A DNA stretch of 64,000 bases from Metabacillus sp. FJAT-52054 (GTDB lineage: Bacteria; Bacillota; Bacilli; Bacillales; Bacillaceae): the NCBI RefSeq assembly GCF_037201815.1, contig NZ_CP147407.1, positions 310,001-374,000 on the forward strand, in the 5' to 3' direction. A model generated the notes under the pieces. That model was not told the DNA's origin and made no database searches. It worked only from the letters and a program-made list of their open reading frames with translations. Numbering within the stretch: the stretch's first letter is position 1; each line of letters begins with the position of its first letter. Positions 6,511 through 14,269 of this stretch are shown here, in pieces. The position numbers were made by a program, and so were the translations under genes.

Positions 6511-8478
6511 ATGGCACAGAAAAAACTACGAAAATTATTACAGGGTAAGGCAGAGTTTAACCCATTTAATGATCACTTCAACTATGATGAACTGGTTAGC
6601 AAATTAGCTGATGAAGGTGGATTTGAAAGCACAATTGCAAATAGCACCCCTATTTTTAACAATTGCTTTAAAGAACTGTACAAAAGTTTAGGAGAAATTG
6701 TTACACGCTACGATATAGCAAGCGAAGTCCTTATGAGACTTTTTTTGGGTGTTGCTAATAATGATTACCTTGCATTACAGAAGGCCTTTAGAGAACAAAT
6801 TAAAGATGAACACCATTTAGAAGATTTATCTAGTATGAGGGTACCTTCTCCTAGTATGCATATAGGTGATATGAATTTAATCGCGACATTTGAGACTATC
6901 GTTGACACCCTAAATGTTGTAATAAATTATCTGCGTTTTTTTGCAGATAAAGAGGCTCAAGGAAGTGTCCAGGAATCAGATATAAGGATGGATGTTTTAC
7001 GATTCTATGGTTTCAGTAATATCTACTATAATATGAAGAATGCTTATGATACAGCACTATGGGAAGATGGTTACATTGATGAGGAAGATGGGATTCTTTA
7101 TATAAGATACATAGATGAACAATATCCAATTAACATAAAGATAGGGAATTTTAGACTGCAAAAACATATTTTTAGTTACCTGATGACATTAGAAAAAGCG
7201 TTAGATGGGACCTTGCTTAGTTATTCTAAGGCACAACTTATTAAGAGAAGTCTTATGACTAAAAGGAAGCCCGTAGCCATCAGCACAGTAAAGGTTAATT
7301 CTAAAGGTATAATTTCGTACACGCTCACTACTGATAAAAAACTTGTAAAAATAAATGATTATATGAAACAAGGACAAGCTTCAATAGTTGCATATTATCC
7401 CCATTTTGAGGATATAAAGCTCCCTAAGTTAAACAATCTTTCTATTAATGATTTATTAGTACTTCTTGCACAACTCAATGAACTTATTGCGGGGATTAAA
7501 GAACAGGATATAGATCTGGAGAGTATCGCTTTAAAACAATTGGCCTTTAGGATGCAGGAAGCAAACCTAATAAAATATTTCTTGAAAACGACGTTCTATT
7601 CAGAGAAGGATATTAGGGTATTTCTATCACTACTTGTAGCTGATGGAAAGAGTAAGAAAAGGATAACCTTATGGAAAACGCCACTTGTTAAGTATAAAAA
7701 TACATATTATGTATGTATGTCTGCTATCAAGGCTCCTAATTTCTTATTCTTAATTGATGAATGGCTAGAAGACGGCGGATATGGCATTGAACTTGTTGAA
7801 AGGGGAAAGCTATTTGAAAGGTTTGTGAAAAACACAGCTAATGAGAAATTGATCAAGAAGAAGATACCTTTTAATATACCTGTAAAAGATAAATATTATA
7901 ATGCAGATAATAAGTATGAAGAAATTGATCTGATCATCTCGTTTGAAGACTTATTAATTGTGGCAGAACTTAAAAATATCAAGTACCCAATGGAGCCAAG
8001 AGATTACCATAATTCACTTAAGCGATTGCGTGAGGGAGCAGAGCAGGTTATCAGAAAGACTGATTTTTTAGTTCATAATAAAGAGTGTTTTACTGAAGAA
8101 TTAGGTAATATTGAAGAGAAAGAGATTGTTCCTCTAGTTCTTACAAACTTTTCAATTTTTAGTGGGTTAAAGCTTAATGGTGTGCCTGTTATTGATTTGG
8201 TCCTTCTAGAATCATATTTAAAATCTGGTGAGTATACTAGATTAAGGGTTGAATTAATAGAGAATCAAGCGACTACGACAAAGCAGGAAGTAATTAAATA
8301 TTTTATGAATAATGATGAGTTTATTTCTAATTTCCCGGAGTTTGTAAATTCGCCTTTTCCTATACAAGATCTGAAGGATAAAGCATATGTTGAAGATAAG
8401 GTAATTACATTGGAAACAGCATGGCCACAAATATTTATTGAAATAGCGGATTTTAAAGAAACAGACCCTGCCATTTGA
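6511..8478 (+). CDS. Large protein with C-terminal PD-(D/E)XK-like nuclease domain
   Basis: This is a 655-residue single-gene unit. The C-terminal third has the features of a PD-(D/E)XK nuclease: GKLFERFVKN (an N-terminal helix with Glu, about 433-442), EIDLI with Asp473, then VAELKN with Glu486-x-Lys488, and a following helix with R and Q residues (LKRLREGAEQVI). The first about 400 residues are helical with no motif I can name. A good ribosome site (aaaggag) precedes the ATG and a terminator lies upstream, so it is monocistronic. As cargo of an integrative island next to a TAC candidate, a phage-defence role is likely but inferred. A restriction-like or DNA-repair role is possible. Confidence 0.65.
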   Translation: MAQKKLRKLLQGKAEFNPFNDHFNYDELVSKLADEGGFESTIANSTPIFNNCFKELYKSLGEIVTRYDIASEVLMRLFLGVANNDYLALQKAFREQIKDEHHLEDLSSMRVPSPSMHIGDMNLIATFETIVDTLNVVINYLRFFADKEAQGSVQESDIRMDVLRFYGFSNIYYNMKNAYDTALWEDGYIDEEDGILYIRYIDEQYPINIKIGNFRLQKHIFSYLMTLEKALDGTLLSYSKAQLIKRSLMTKRKPVAISTVKVNSKGIISYTLTTDKKLVKINDYMKQGQASIVAYYPHFEDIKLPKLNNLSINDLLVLLAQLNELIAGIKEQDIDLESIALKQLAFRMQEANLIKYFLKTTFYSEKDIRVFLSLLVADGKSKKRITLWKTPLVKYKNTYYVCMSAIKAPNFLFLIDEWLEDGGYGIELVERGKLFERFVKNTANEKLIKKKIPFNIPVKDKYYNADNKYEEIDLIISFEDLLIVAELKNIKYPMEPRDYHNSLKRLREGAEQVIRKTDFLVHNKECFTEELGNIEEKEIVPLVLTNFSIFSGLKLNGVPVIDLVLLESYLKSGEYTRLRVELIENQATTTKQEVIKYFMNNDEFISNFPEFVNSPFPIQDLKDKAYVEDKVITLETAWPQIFIEIADFKETDPAI

Positions 8479-8508
8479 AGTTTGGGATATGAGCTGAAAT
8501 AAAACATA

Positions 8509-8536
8509 AGCCACTAGTTGTGTCCTTGACTAGCGG
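8509..8536 (+). terminator. Possible weak terminator
   Basis: An inverted repeat GCCACTAGT / ACTAGCGGC with one mismatch and a 10-base loop lies 30 bp after the large gene. Only a short T-containing tail follows. The rest of 8479-8945 holds the arm-type repeats, the right attachment repeat, the groEL terminator and a gene remnant. Confidence 0.35.
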
Positions 8537-8548
8537 CAATCTTTGAAA

Positions 8549-8626
8549 TGCTCATACAATGAAAATCCTCTAATAGAAAAGGGTAATGAGAAAAGCCCCA
8601 TACCCAATGATCATAAAAATGCTCAT
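8549..8626 (+). repeat. Two TGCTCAT repeats near the right end
   Basis: TGCTCAT occurs at 8549-8555 and 8620-8626, about 100-180 bp inside the right attachment repeat. It matches the heptamer repeated three times inside the left end. These are candidate arm-type integrase sites of the second attachment region. Confidence 0.45.
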
Positions 8627-8727
8627 AGCCGTTTTTTCTTTTGTTTAGAAATATTTTGAGTGAAAGATGAAAATCCTATAATATCAATGATTCTATAAAC
8701 CTATTTATTTCTATTTTACATCTTGAT

Positions 8728-8757
8728 GAATGGGCGGCATGATGTAATAAGCATCAT
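8728..8757 (+). repeat. Right attachment repeat
   Basis: This is an identical 30-bp copy of 2478-2507 (groEL last codons, stop and ten bases beyond). To its right begins what must be the original sequence downstream of groEL, including its terminator. Confidence 0.9.
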
Positions 8758-8766
8758 CTGTCTTGG

Positions 8767-8800
8767 AAAAACGCGAAACCTTTTGAGGTTACGCGTTTTT
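8767..8800 (+). terminator. Native groEL terminator, separated from its gene
   Basis: The stem AAAACGCGAAACC / GGTTACGCGTTTT is followed by Ts. It lies ten bases after the right attachment repeat, so before the insertions it would have ended the groESL transcript about 20 bp after the groEL stop codon. Confidence 0.75.
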
Positions 8801-8822
8801 ATTATGGATAATTATTTGGGAT

Positions 8823-8940
8823 CTAATTTTGTTCTGTTTCTAACTTGATTAGTTTATCTTTTTCTTTAACAGCTATCGCCTTGCTAATATCTATCCCTTC
8901 TATTTCAAAGAACGCTGTACCTGCTTGATAATAGTTTAAA
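8823..8940 (-). pseudogene. C-terminal remnant of an unidentified protein
   Basis: On the minus strand an open frame without a start encodes YYQAGTAFFEIEGIDISKAI, then AVKEKDKLIKLETEQN and a stop. A diverged copy of the same peptide (FYEIKGIDISKLIAIKEKD) lies at about 13232-13300. Both are 5'-truncated, so I read them as debris of one gene family. I cannot name the family. Confidence 0.5.
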
Positions 8941-8945
8941 GACAT

Positions 8946-9164
8946 ATGCAATCCATTATGTCGGTAATCATTTTTAATGGCTATGGCTTCAGACTTTTTG
9001 GCCAGGTATCAAAAACGCAGGGAGTCGGAATGGCCATTGTTATCTATACGGTGCAGGTTATGCTCAGCTACTTGATTCTTAAGAAGTTTAATCAAGGTCC
9101 GCTTGAATTTGTCTGGAGAAAGTGGACATATGGAGGGACCGAAAAGAAATCAAAAGCGGCTTAA
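8946..9164 (+). pseudogene. C-terminal fragment of a DUF418 membrane protein
   Basis: The 72 residues match the end of DUF418 proteins (YeiB-like multi-pass membrane proteins): MQSIMSVIIFNGYGFRLFG, a membrane helix about VGMAIVIYTVQVMLSYLIL, and the signature tail GPLEFVWRKWTYG. The rest of the roughly 400-residue protein is missing; upstream lies unrelated debris. There is no ribosome site at the first ATG. A terminator follows, so this is the intact 3' end of a gene truncated from the left. Confidence 0.8.
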
Positions 9165-9170
9165 AAGGAA

Positions 9171-9200
9171 AAACCCGGCAGGTGATTTGCCGGGTTTTTT
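9171..9200 (+). terminator. Intrinsic terminator
   Basis: The stem AAACCCGGCA / TGCCGGGTTT is followed by TTT. It ended the DUF418 gene and probably also serves the convergent SDR gene from the other side. Confidence 0.75.
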
Positions 9201-9241
9201 GGTTAGATAAATCTGTAAATTGATTTCCAATCTGCTTATAT

Positions 9242-9967
9242 TTACCCCTGCGCAGTGGGGCGGACAATGACCTCGTTCACATCAATCTCAGCCGGTTGTT
9301 CAATTGCAAATGCAATCGATTGGGCGATTGTGTCTGCAGGCATAGCAATGTCCTCAAGCTGGGCTTTTACCTCCGGATTTGTCATAGAATCCACGACATC
9401 CGTCCGCGTCATACCTGGTGAAATGATCGTCACCCGCAGTTTATCACCCGCTTCTTGCCGCAAACCTTCTGAGATGGCACGTACAGCGTACTTCGTACCT
9501 GAATAGACCGATTGGTTTGGTACAGTCTTATGTCCTGCAGTAGAAGCAATGTTAATAAAATGTCCGCTACCCTGCCTGCGGAATACAGGCAGTGCTGCTG
9601 CAATGCCATACAAAACGCCTTTAATGTTGACATCGATCATATTTTCCCAATCCTCGACGAGCAGGTCGTCAAGGGGAGAAATCGGCATAACACCGGCATT
9701 ATTTATCATTACATCAACTTTTCCATAGGTATTTATAGCATGTTTCACCAAATTTTCAACATCGCTGCGATTTGTCACATCCGTTACTTGAAAACTTGCT
9801 GAACCACCATTGGAAGTAATAGTGGTGACCAACTCATCAAGTTGTCGTTTTCTTCTCGCGCCAACTACTACCTTAGCACCTCTCTCTGCCAGCAAAGTTG
9901 CAGTTGCTTTTCCCATTCCGCTGCTTGCGCCGGTAATGATAATGACTTTGTTTTGAATATTTGACAC
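9242..9967 (-). CDS. Short-chain dehydrogenase/reductase (SDR)
   Basis: This is a 241-residue classical SDR. The cofactor motif is TGASSGMGKATA near the N-terminus, NNAG follows at about residue 90, the catalytic serine is in INIASTAG and the YxxxK motif is YSGTKYAV. It should reduce or oxidise a small carbonyl/alcohol with NAD(P)H in the cytosol; the substrate is unknown. I chose the GTG at 9967 because GAAGGAGG lies seven bases upstream; a longer frame to 10030 adds an unrelated leader. It faces a MerR-family gene and has a MerR-type promoter with a 19-bp spacer, so induction by that regulator is likely. Confidence 0.85.
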   Translation of the reverse strand: MSNIQNKVIIITGASSGMGKATATLLAERGAKVVVGARRKRQLDELVTTITSNGGSASFQVTDVTNRSDVENLVKHAINTYGKVDVMINNAGVMPISPLDDLLVEDWENMIDVNIKGVLYGIAAALPVFRRQGSGHFINIASTAGHKTVPNQSVYSGTKYAVRAISEGLRQEAGDKLRVTIISPGMTRTDVVDSMTNPEVKAQLEDIAMPADTIAQSIAFAIEQPAEIDVNEVIVRPTAQG

Positions 9968-10106
9968 AATAAATCCTCCTTCATTTACTGGGGATATAAT
10001 ACAGTTGATATTTGAGTTCAGGCCTTTCATAAAATAACGCCACTTTGAATCAATGCTTTATGCCTTCTGAGTCAGTTTTTACTTCTTCTATCAATAGTTC
10101 TACTTT

Positions 10107-10137
10107 AGTATAGTTAGTTATTCTAACAGTAAGTCAA
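10107..10137 (-). promoter_or_regulatory. MerR-type promoter of the SDR gene
   Basis: On the minus strand TTGACT (-35, 10132-10137) and TATACT (-10, 10107-10112) are separated by 19 bp. The spacer contains the dyad GTTAG-aataa-CTAAC. An over-long 19-bp spacer with a central dyad is the hallmark of promoters activated by MerR-family regulators, and the divergent gene encodes one. Confidence 0.7.
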
Positions 10138-10198
10138 TTTTTAAAAGTCAGCATTGTTAAATAGAGATTATTGGAGTGTATCTTTCCCCTTTTAATAG

Positions 10199-10223
10199 GG
10201 TTGATGTTATAGTAACTTCAACC
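10199..10223. promoter_or_regulatory. Dyad before the MerR-family gene
   Basis: The near-perfect 25-bp dyad GGTTGA-t-GTT-atagt-AAC-t-TCAACC lies just before the ribosome site of the regulator gene. It shares the GTT...AAC core with the SDR promoter dyad and is a likely autoregulatory operator. Confidence 0.55.
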
Positions 10224-10241
10224 TGAAAGGAGGCAAATTAA

Positions 10242-10634
10242 ATGCCATATTCCATGAAATATCTCGTAGATCACCTAAATGTAACTGCGAATACCCTTAG
10301 ATACTATGAAAAAGAAGGAATATTGAAAAATATTTCTCGTGATTCCAAGGGACACAGGATATATGACGGAAAAAATATTGAGACACTAGATTTTATCCGC
10401 ACCTTAAGATTGACTGGAATGCCCATTTCCAAAATTAAGGAGTATCTTGATTTATACGAATTTGGAGATGATACAATATCACAACGTAAGGAAATGATGA
10501 TGAGGCACAAATTAGTGGTGCAGAATAAGATTAATGAAGATCTCAAGCACTTAGAAGCTATAAGTTACAAAGTAGCTATGTATGAAATTATAGAAAAAGG
10601 ATACAGACAGAATCCTCCACGACACAATGATTGA
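10242..10634 (+). CDS. MerR-family transcriptional regulator
   Basis: This 130-residue protein has the MerR winged helix at the N-terminus: YLVDHLNVTANTLRYYEKEGIL (about 6-28) with the typical TLRYYE, a second wing about RIYDGKNIETLDFIRTLRLTGMP, and a dimerising helix at about 75-110. The short C-terminal tail lacks Cys pairs, so it is more likely to sense an organic ligand or electrophile than a metal. It is divergent from the SDR, with 270 bp between starts and MerR-type sites for both genes, so it probably activates the SDR and controls itself. Confidence 0.85.
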   Translation: MPYSMKYLVDHLNVTANTLRYYEKEGILKNISRDSKGHRIYDGKNIETLDFIRTLRLTGMPISKIKEYLDLYEFGDDTISQRKEMMMRHKLVVQNKINEDLKHLEAISYKVAMYEIIEKGYRQNPPRHND

Positions 10635-11080
10635 AATGTTGATGGTATTACAAACCTACATCGCCTTGTACTGAAAGGCATTGATGATGAATATGCAGGT
10701 GTATATAGAGCAGGTTTTTAAAACATATCCCCCCAGCATCTTTTCTCATTAAAGGGGAAATGGAGCAGCTGATGATCTGGTACGAACAGGCACAAATAGA
10801 AAACTTGCATCCGATTGCCCGGGCAGCCATGCTGCATGCTATTTTTGTTGGAATTCATCCATTTATCGATGGAAACGGCAGGACATCGAGGCTGCTGTTA
10901 AATCTGGAACTGATGAAAGACGGCTTTCCGCCAATTGTGATTAAGATGGAGAATCGCTTGGCTTATTATGAAGCATTGGATAAAGCGCATATGAAGAAAG
11001 AGTATGATGATTTTATTGAGTTGGTGGCTATAGAAGCAGAGGACTCGCTGAATCTTTATTTGAGTGCAATAAACCAATAA
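10635..11080 (+). pseudogene. Frameshifted, truncated Fic-domain gene
   Basis: The last about 106 residues (10760-11080) hold an intact Fic active-site motif HPFIDGNGRTSRLL. The preceding frame (10638-10720) gives INLHR-type Fic sequence (LHRLVLKGIDDEYAGVYRAG) and then stops. The two frames differ by two bases, with bases missing between. The start and N-terminal region are absent. Fic proteins transfer AMP or other moieties to target proteins. This copy lacks the upstream core helices and is very probably dead, although the 3' frame begins at an ATG. Confidence 0.75.
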
Positions 11081-11107
11081 GCAGATTAAAGGATTTTCAA
11101 GATTTCT

Positions 11108-11160
11108 AAAAGCAAAAGCCCCTCGATATCTTTCGATGTCAGAACGGCTTCTGCTTTTTT
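11108..11160 (+). terminator. Terminator after the Fic remnant
   Basis: The stem AAAGCAaaAGCC / GGCTtcTGCTTT is followed by Ts. It is A-rich on the left as well, so it may serve both convergent transcripts. Confidence 0.55.
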
Positions 11161-11235
11161 GCCAGTTGATCTCCGAGAAGCCAAAATGAATTTATCCTCA
11201 CGCTTTCATGCATTTATATCTGCGTTAAGGGGTTC

Positions 11236-12483
11236 CTATAAAAGTTCATTCACAATCTTCAACCACGAATTCAGCGCACGGGGAATAAGAGCTGGATTTT
11301 TCTCTTTAATTTTAAGAATTTGTCCGGTATAAATCTTGTCCGAAGTTAAGCCGTTCATACTCATAATCTGCATGAAGGGAATGCTATACTTGCTTGAAAT
11401 TCCGATTAAGGTTTCACCCGGCATTACGAGATGAATACTGGAGGTTTCATAGTTAATCCATCTTCCGCCTTCTGGTGATTTTGGTGTGTCCTTCAGAATT
11501 CCTCTGTTTGTTACATGGAACAGCATTTCCTCCGCCCGCTGCTGGTACGAATTTAGTTTGACAGAGTTCCGCCCGCTAGTTCGAACCAGTTCCCTTCCCA
11601 TCGGGTTCGCTAAATAGGATTCAACCTTTTGAACGGTTTCCGCGGGGGAGGCTGAAACGATCAAGTCTCGATCAGGTGTAAACTTTCCCCTTACTGCAGG
11701 TGTGTCATTGGTTAGCAGCAATCCCCCTGATCCAAGAATTTCATAGGTGCGCTGTGTAAGCTGATCTTCGCAGTTTTGCAGACCAATGACGATTTTTGCG
11801 GAACTGTAAATTTTATGGGCATCCCGATAATCTACATATCCATGAATCCAATCATCAGGAATCTTGTTTCCTAAATATTTCTCCATATGCTCCCAGTCTT
11901 TCCCCCAGAAGTCAATACGAATCCCTTTTTGCAGTAAAGGCGCAATCAGCGTTTGCAAGGAAGAGGCACGGTATCCATTCGGCTGATTTTTAATGAATTT
12001 TGGATAGGCATTCGCCACCACTGCAATGTCACTGCGGTAGTTTGATAGAGGCGGAATCTGATGATGAATGCTGTCATGATAGCCAAAGTCCAGGTGAGCA
12101 GCCTTTATCCCTAGCTCCTCATACGTTTTTATTAAAGATGGAGTAACGGTAAAAACAAGATCGGGCTTCATTCTGCTGATTAGCGGCAGTGTGAAATTCT
12201 TTGTATGGAGAGGATCCTCTGTTGCCCAATATACAAGGGGGATATTAGCCTTTTTCACAGCACTTCGAATCCATAGCTGCTTTGCCTCCCAGTGCTCCTC
12301 CGTCCAGCCCATCGATACAATAAGATCAGGTTTCACCGCTTCTATCATCGGTGAAATCGTTTCAATACTAATAGGTCCGGAAATGATAGCCGTATGACCT
12401 GCGTCCTTGAATCCATTCGGCAGGCCATAAATCCACATCGGGTGACTTTCAAGAAAGAGAATGTTTATGTCTTGTCCCTCCAT
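11236..12483 (-). CDS. CgeB/YkvP-like glycosyltransferase with C-terminal LysM
   Basis: The roughly 415-residue protein starts with a Rossmann-like segment ([12 protein letters not shown], then [11 protein letters not shown]) and continues as a CgeB-type glycosyltransferase: [10 protein letters not shown], a GT-B C-terminal half with WGKDWEHM, and [16 protein letters not shown] single LysM domain lies near the C-terminus (about [20 protein letters not shown], then [12 protein letters not shown]). This is the layout of B. subtilis YkvP-like spore/outer-layer proteins, which suggests sugar transfer at the spore or cell surface. Neither ATG has a clear ribosome site: I prefer 12483 ([10 protein letters not shown]) because the fold starts there; 12576 would add 31 unrelated residues. 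Confidence 0.75.
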   Translation of the reverse strand: MEGQDINILFLESHPMWIYGLPNGFKDAGHTAIISGPISIETISPMIEAVKPDLIVSMGWTEEHWEAKQLWIRSAVKKANIPLVYWATEDPLHTKNFTLPLISRMKPDLVFTVTPSLIKTYEELGIKAAHLDFGYHDSIHHQIPPLSNYRSDIAVVANAYPKFIKNQPNGYRASSLQTLIAPLLQKGIRIDFWGKDWEHMEKYLGNKIPDDWIHGYVDYRDAHKIYSSAKIVIGLQNCEDQLTQRTYEILGSGGLLLTNDTPAVRGKFTPDRDLIVSASPAETVQKVESYLANPMGRELVRTSGRNSVKLNSYQQRAEEMLFHVTNRGILKDTPKSPEGGRWINYETSSIHLVMPGETLIGISSKYSIPFMQIMSMNGLTSDKIYTGQILKIKEKNPALIPRALNSWLKIVNELL

Positions 12484-12639
12484 TCTAATGGTACCTACTA
12501 TTCTTATGTAATTGCAGGAGGGACTGGCACGGCTTAAAAGTCTGTAATAAAAGCTGTTCGCTGTTAAAAGTGTCATGCAGCACCGATTAGGGAAAGAAAA
12601 TGGTAAGCAGCTGATGAGAATTAGAAGGAGGAAACCATA

Positions 12640-13155
12640 ATGTCTAACGAAACATCAGAAAACGAGAAAACTCTTAAAAAAATTAAAGAACTGATCAAAG
12701 ATGAGAAGGTAGCGATGCTGACGACCATTTCCCCGGAGGGCAGGCTGATGTCACGGCCAATGCATACGCAGGAAGTCAGGATGGAGCAGGAAGAGATTTG
12801 GTTTATCACCAAAAAAGATACAGAGAAGTACAGGGAGATTCAAAATAACCCCGCTGTTAACCTCGCCTACGCAGGCAGTTCATACGTCTCAATCAGCGGG
12901 ACGGCTGAGTGTGTCCAGGATGAAGAAAAGAAGAAGGAGTACATGAATTTTGTGGTTGAAAAAGTATTGAATACGTCTGCAGAAGACGAGGATGTCGTTC
13001 TGATTAAGGTGACTCCTGAAATCGCTGAATACTGGGAGTCCGGCTTCAACTTTAAAACGGTTAAAGAATTTGTGAAAAAGATGACCGGCAGAAATTCAAT
13101 GGAAGACGGCAGTGATTTGAAAGACACTGTTAACTTTAGCGAAAACAGGAAATAG
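12640..13155 (+). CDS. General stress protein, PNPOx-like (YdaG family)
   Basis: This 171-residue protein has the split-barrel flavin-binding fold of pyridoxamine-phosphate-oxidase-like proteins: [19 protein letters not shown] (about 28-46), [26 protein letters not shown] and YVSISGTAE, then YWESG near the end. It matches the general stress protein 26/YdaG group. These bind FMN or F420-like cofactors; the reaction is not known. The ribosome site is agaaggagg before the ATG, and a terminator follows. I looked for a SigB-type promoter and did not find a convincing one. Confidence 0.85.
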   Translation: MSNETSENEKTLKKIKELIKDEKVAMLTTISPEGRLMSRPMHTQEVRMEQEEIWFITKKDTEKYREIQNNPAVNLAYAGSSYVSISGTAECVQDEEKKKEYMNFVVEKVLNTSAEDEDVVLIKVTPEIAEYWESGFNFKTVKEFVKKMTGRNSMEDGSDLKDTVNFSENRK

Positions 13156-13179
13156 GTGCAGCAGACTGTTTATAGCACA

Positions 13180-13222
13180 GGGCCGGTTTTTCTGCTTCCG
13201 AAGAAGAACCAGCCTTTTGCTT
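13180..13222 (+). terminator. Terminator of the stress-protein gene
   Basis: An imperfect stem GGCCGGTTTTTC / GAAGAACCAGCC with a 10-base loop is followed by cttttgct. It lies 25 bp after the stop codon. Confidence 0.5.
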
Positions 13223-13231
13223 CTCTCATTT

Positions 13232-13310
13232 GATGTATCTTTTTCTTTAATAGCTATCAATTTGCTAATATCTATTCCTTTAATTTCATAGAAAACTGTA
13301 ATGAGTGATA
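13232..13310 (-). pseudogene. Second copy of the unidentified C-terminal remnant
   Basis: On the minus strand the frame encodes VFYEIKGIDISKLIAIKEKD, a close relative of the remnant at 8823-8940. There is no start and no clean end, so it is debris. It occupies most of the 13156-13497 gap together with two hairpins and the promoter of the next operon. Confidence 0.5.
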
Positions 13311-13346
13311 AAGCTTCTCGAAGTTCATCTTTGAGAAGCTTTTCTT
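13310..13346 (+). terminator. Hairpin terminator
   Basis: The stem AAGCTTCTC / GAGAAGCTT with a 12-base loop is followed by ttctt. It sits between gene debris and the very AT-rich leader of the DUF2089 operon. Confidence 0.5.
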
Positions 13347-13444
13347 ATGAGAAAATAATTCCAGCGTTTAAAATTAATAAAATATATATGGAATTTAAAA
13401 ATATTAATTTATTTTATGGAAAAAATTAATATTATTATTTTAAT

Positions 13445-13485
13445 TTTCGTGATTTGCTATTATAATCAAATCAAAGCTCACGAAA
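13445..13485 (+). promoter_or_regulatory. Promoter and wide dyad of the DUF2089 operon
   Basis: A consensus -10 TATAAT (13461-13466) lies inside an inverted repeat with arms TTTCGTGA (13445-13452) and TCACGAAA (13478-13485). The arms flank the -10 and the likely transcription start, so a dimer binding here would block transcription. The first gene of the operon encodes an HTH-type protein and could be the binder. The 70 bp upstream are almost pure A/T. Confidence 0.5.
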
Positions 13486-13497
13486 GGAATTACAAAA

Positions 13498-13863
13498 ATG
13501 GCTTATGAAGTAATCACGAACTGCCCTGTCTGCAGTGAAACACTGAAGATTACCAGGCTGCAGTGCAGTCATTGCAGCACGACGATTGAAAATGATTTTG
13601 AATTATCCAAACTGGCTTCTCTATCAAAGGATCAGCTTCATTTTGTCGAAGTTTTTCTAACATGCAGAGGAAATATTAAAGAGGTTGAAAAGGAATTAAA
13701 GATTTCGTATCCGACCGTTCGCGGCAAACTGTCAGACATCATTTCTTCCCTCGGCTATGCGGAAAAGAAGAAAAATGAAGCGGACGAAAAGAAGATTGTC
13801 ACGATGCTTGAAAATGGCGAGATCACACCTGAGGAAGCCATTAAGCTGCTAAAAGATGAATAA
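13498..13863 (+). CDS. DUF2089 family zinc-ribbon/HTH protein
   Basis: This 121-residue protein has an N-terminal zinc ribbon, CPVCSETL...LQCSHCST (residues 9-28). The conserved DUF2089 core follows with FVEVFLTCRGNIKEVEKEL and SYPTVRGKLSDII, an HTH in which the second helix reads like the DNA-contacting helix. A C-terminal SHOCT-like tail reads MLENGEITPEEAIKLL. It is probably a DNA-binding regulator. It is the first gene of a three-gene operon (12 bp and 4 bp gaps), so the following two proteins are likely its partners or targets. The ribosome site is cgaaagga. Confidence 0.8.
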   Translation: MAYEVITNCPVCSETLKITRLQCSHCSTTIENDFELSKLASLSKDQLHFVEVFLTCRGNIKEVEKELKISYPTVRGKLSDIISSLGYAEKKKNEADEKKIVTMLENGEITPEEAIKLLKDE

Positions 13864-13875
13864 GGGGGAAGGGTT

Positions 13876-14265
13876 ATGAAAGAGGAAATTACAAGAGTGC
13901 TAACCATGGTGCAGGAAGGGAAAATTGATGCCGGGCAGGGAGCAGAGTTGATTCAAGTCTTAAAAGAAAAAGAAGAAACAGGCAGCAAGCGGTTTGAAAA
14001 AACGGATAAATATCTAGATAAAACATTAAAAGTCCGTGTTGCATCAACTGAAAATGATAACGTGTCCGTCAATTTGCCAATTAAGCTTTTGAAGGCGATG
14101 TTAGTGGCTGGCCACGGAATTGCTTCGAGTATCCCTGAATCTCAAAAGTATGTGAAAGATATAGACATCAATCTATTAATCGAAGCAATTGAAAACGAAT
14201 TGGATGGCCAAATCGTTGATGTGAAGTCGGCAAACGGGGATACCGTTTCTGTCATCATCGAGTAG
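13876..14265 (+). CDS. SHOCT-like/YvlB-type protein of the DUF2089 operon
   Basis: This 129-residue protein has an N-terminal short helical hairpin (MVQEGKIDAGQGAELIQVL) of the SHOCT-like type that also ends the preceding protein. It is followed by TLKVRVASTENDNVSVNLPI and a C-terminal beta unit GQIVDVKSANGDTVSVII. This layout occurs in YvlB/YhbE-like Bacillus proteins often linked to DUF2089 genes. It has no membrane segment. The molecular role is unknown; its co-operon position suggests it acts with the zinc-ribbon regulator. Confidence 0.7.
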   Translation: MKEEITRVLTMVQEGKIDAGQGAELIQVLKEKEETGSKRFEKTDKYLDKTLKVRVASTENDNVSVNLPIKLLKAMLVAGHGIASSIPESQKYVKDIDINLLIEAIENELDGQIVDVKSANGDTVSVIIE

Positions 14266-14269
14266 TGCC

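Larger units (their letters stand above)
2478..8757. mobile_element. Element 2: 6.25-kb genomic island in the groEL 3' end
   Basis: Perfect 30-bp direct repeats at 2478-2507 and 8728-8757, both copies of the groEL 3' end, bound the island. Inside are a broken tyrosine integrase next to the left end, remains of a second integrase, a three-gene toxin-antitoxin-chaperone candidate and a large nuclease-like gene, all more AT-rich than the chromosome to the right. The integrase lesions mean that the element probably cannot excise by itself. Confidence 0.88.

Noticed and set aside
12540..12639. SigB-type promoter before the YdaG-like stress gene
   Set aside because: GTTAAA and GGGAAA-like elements are 21 bp apart, too far for a SigB promoter.
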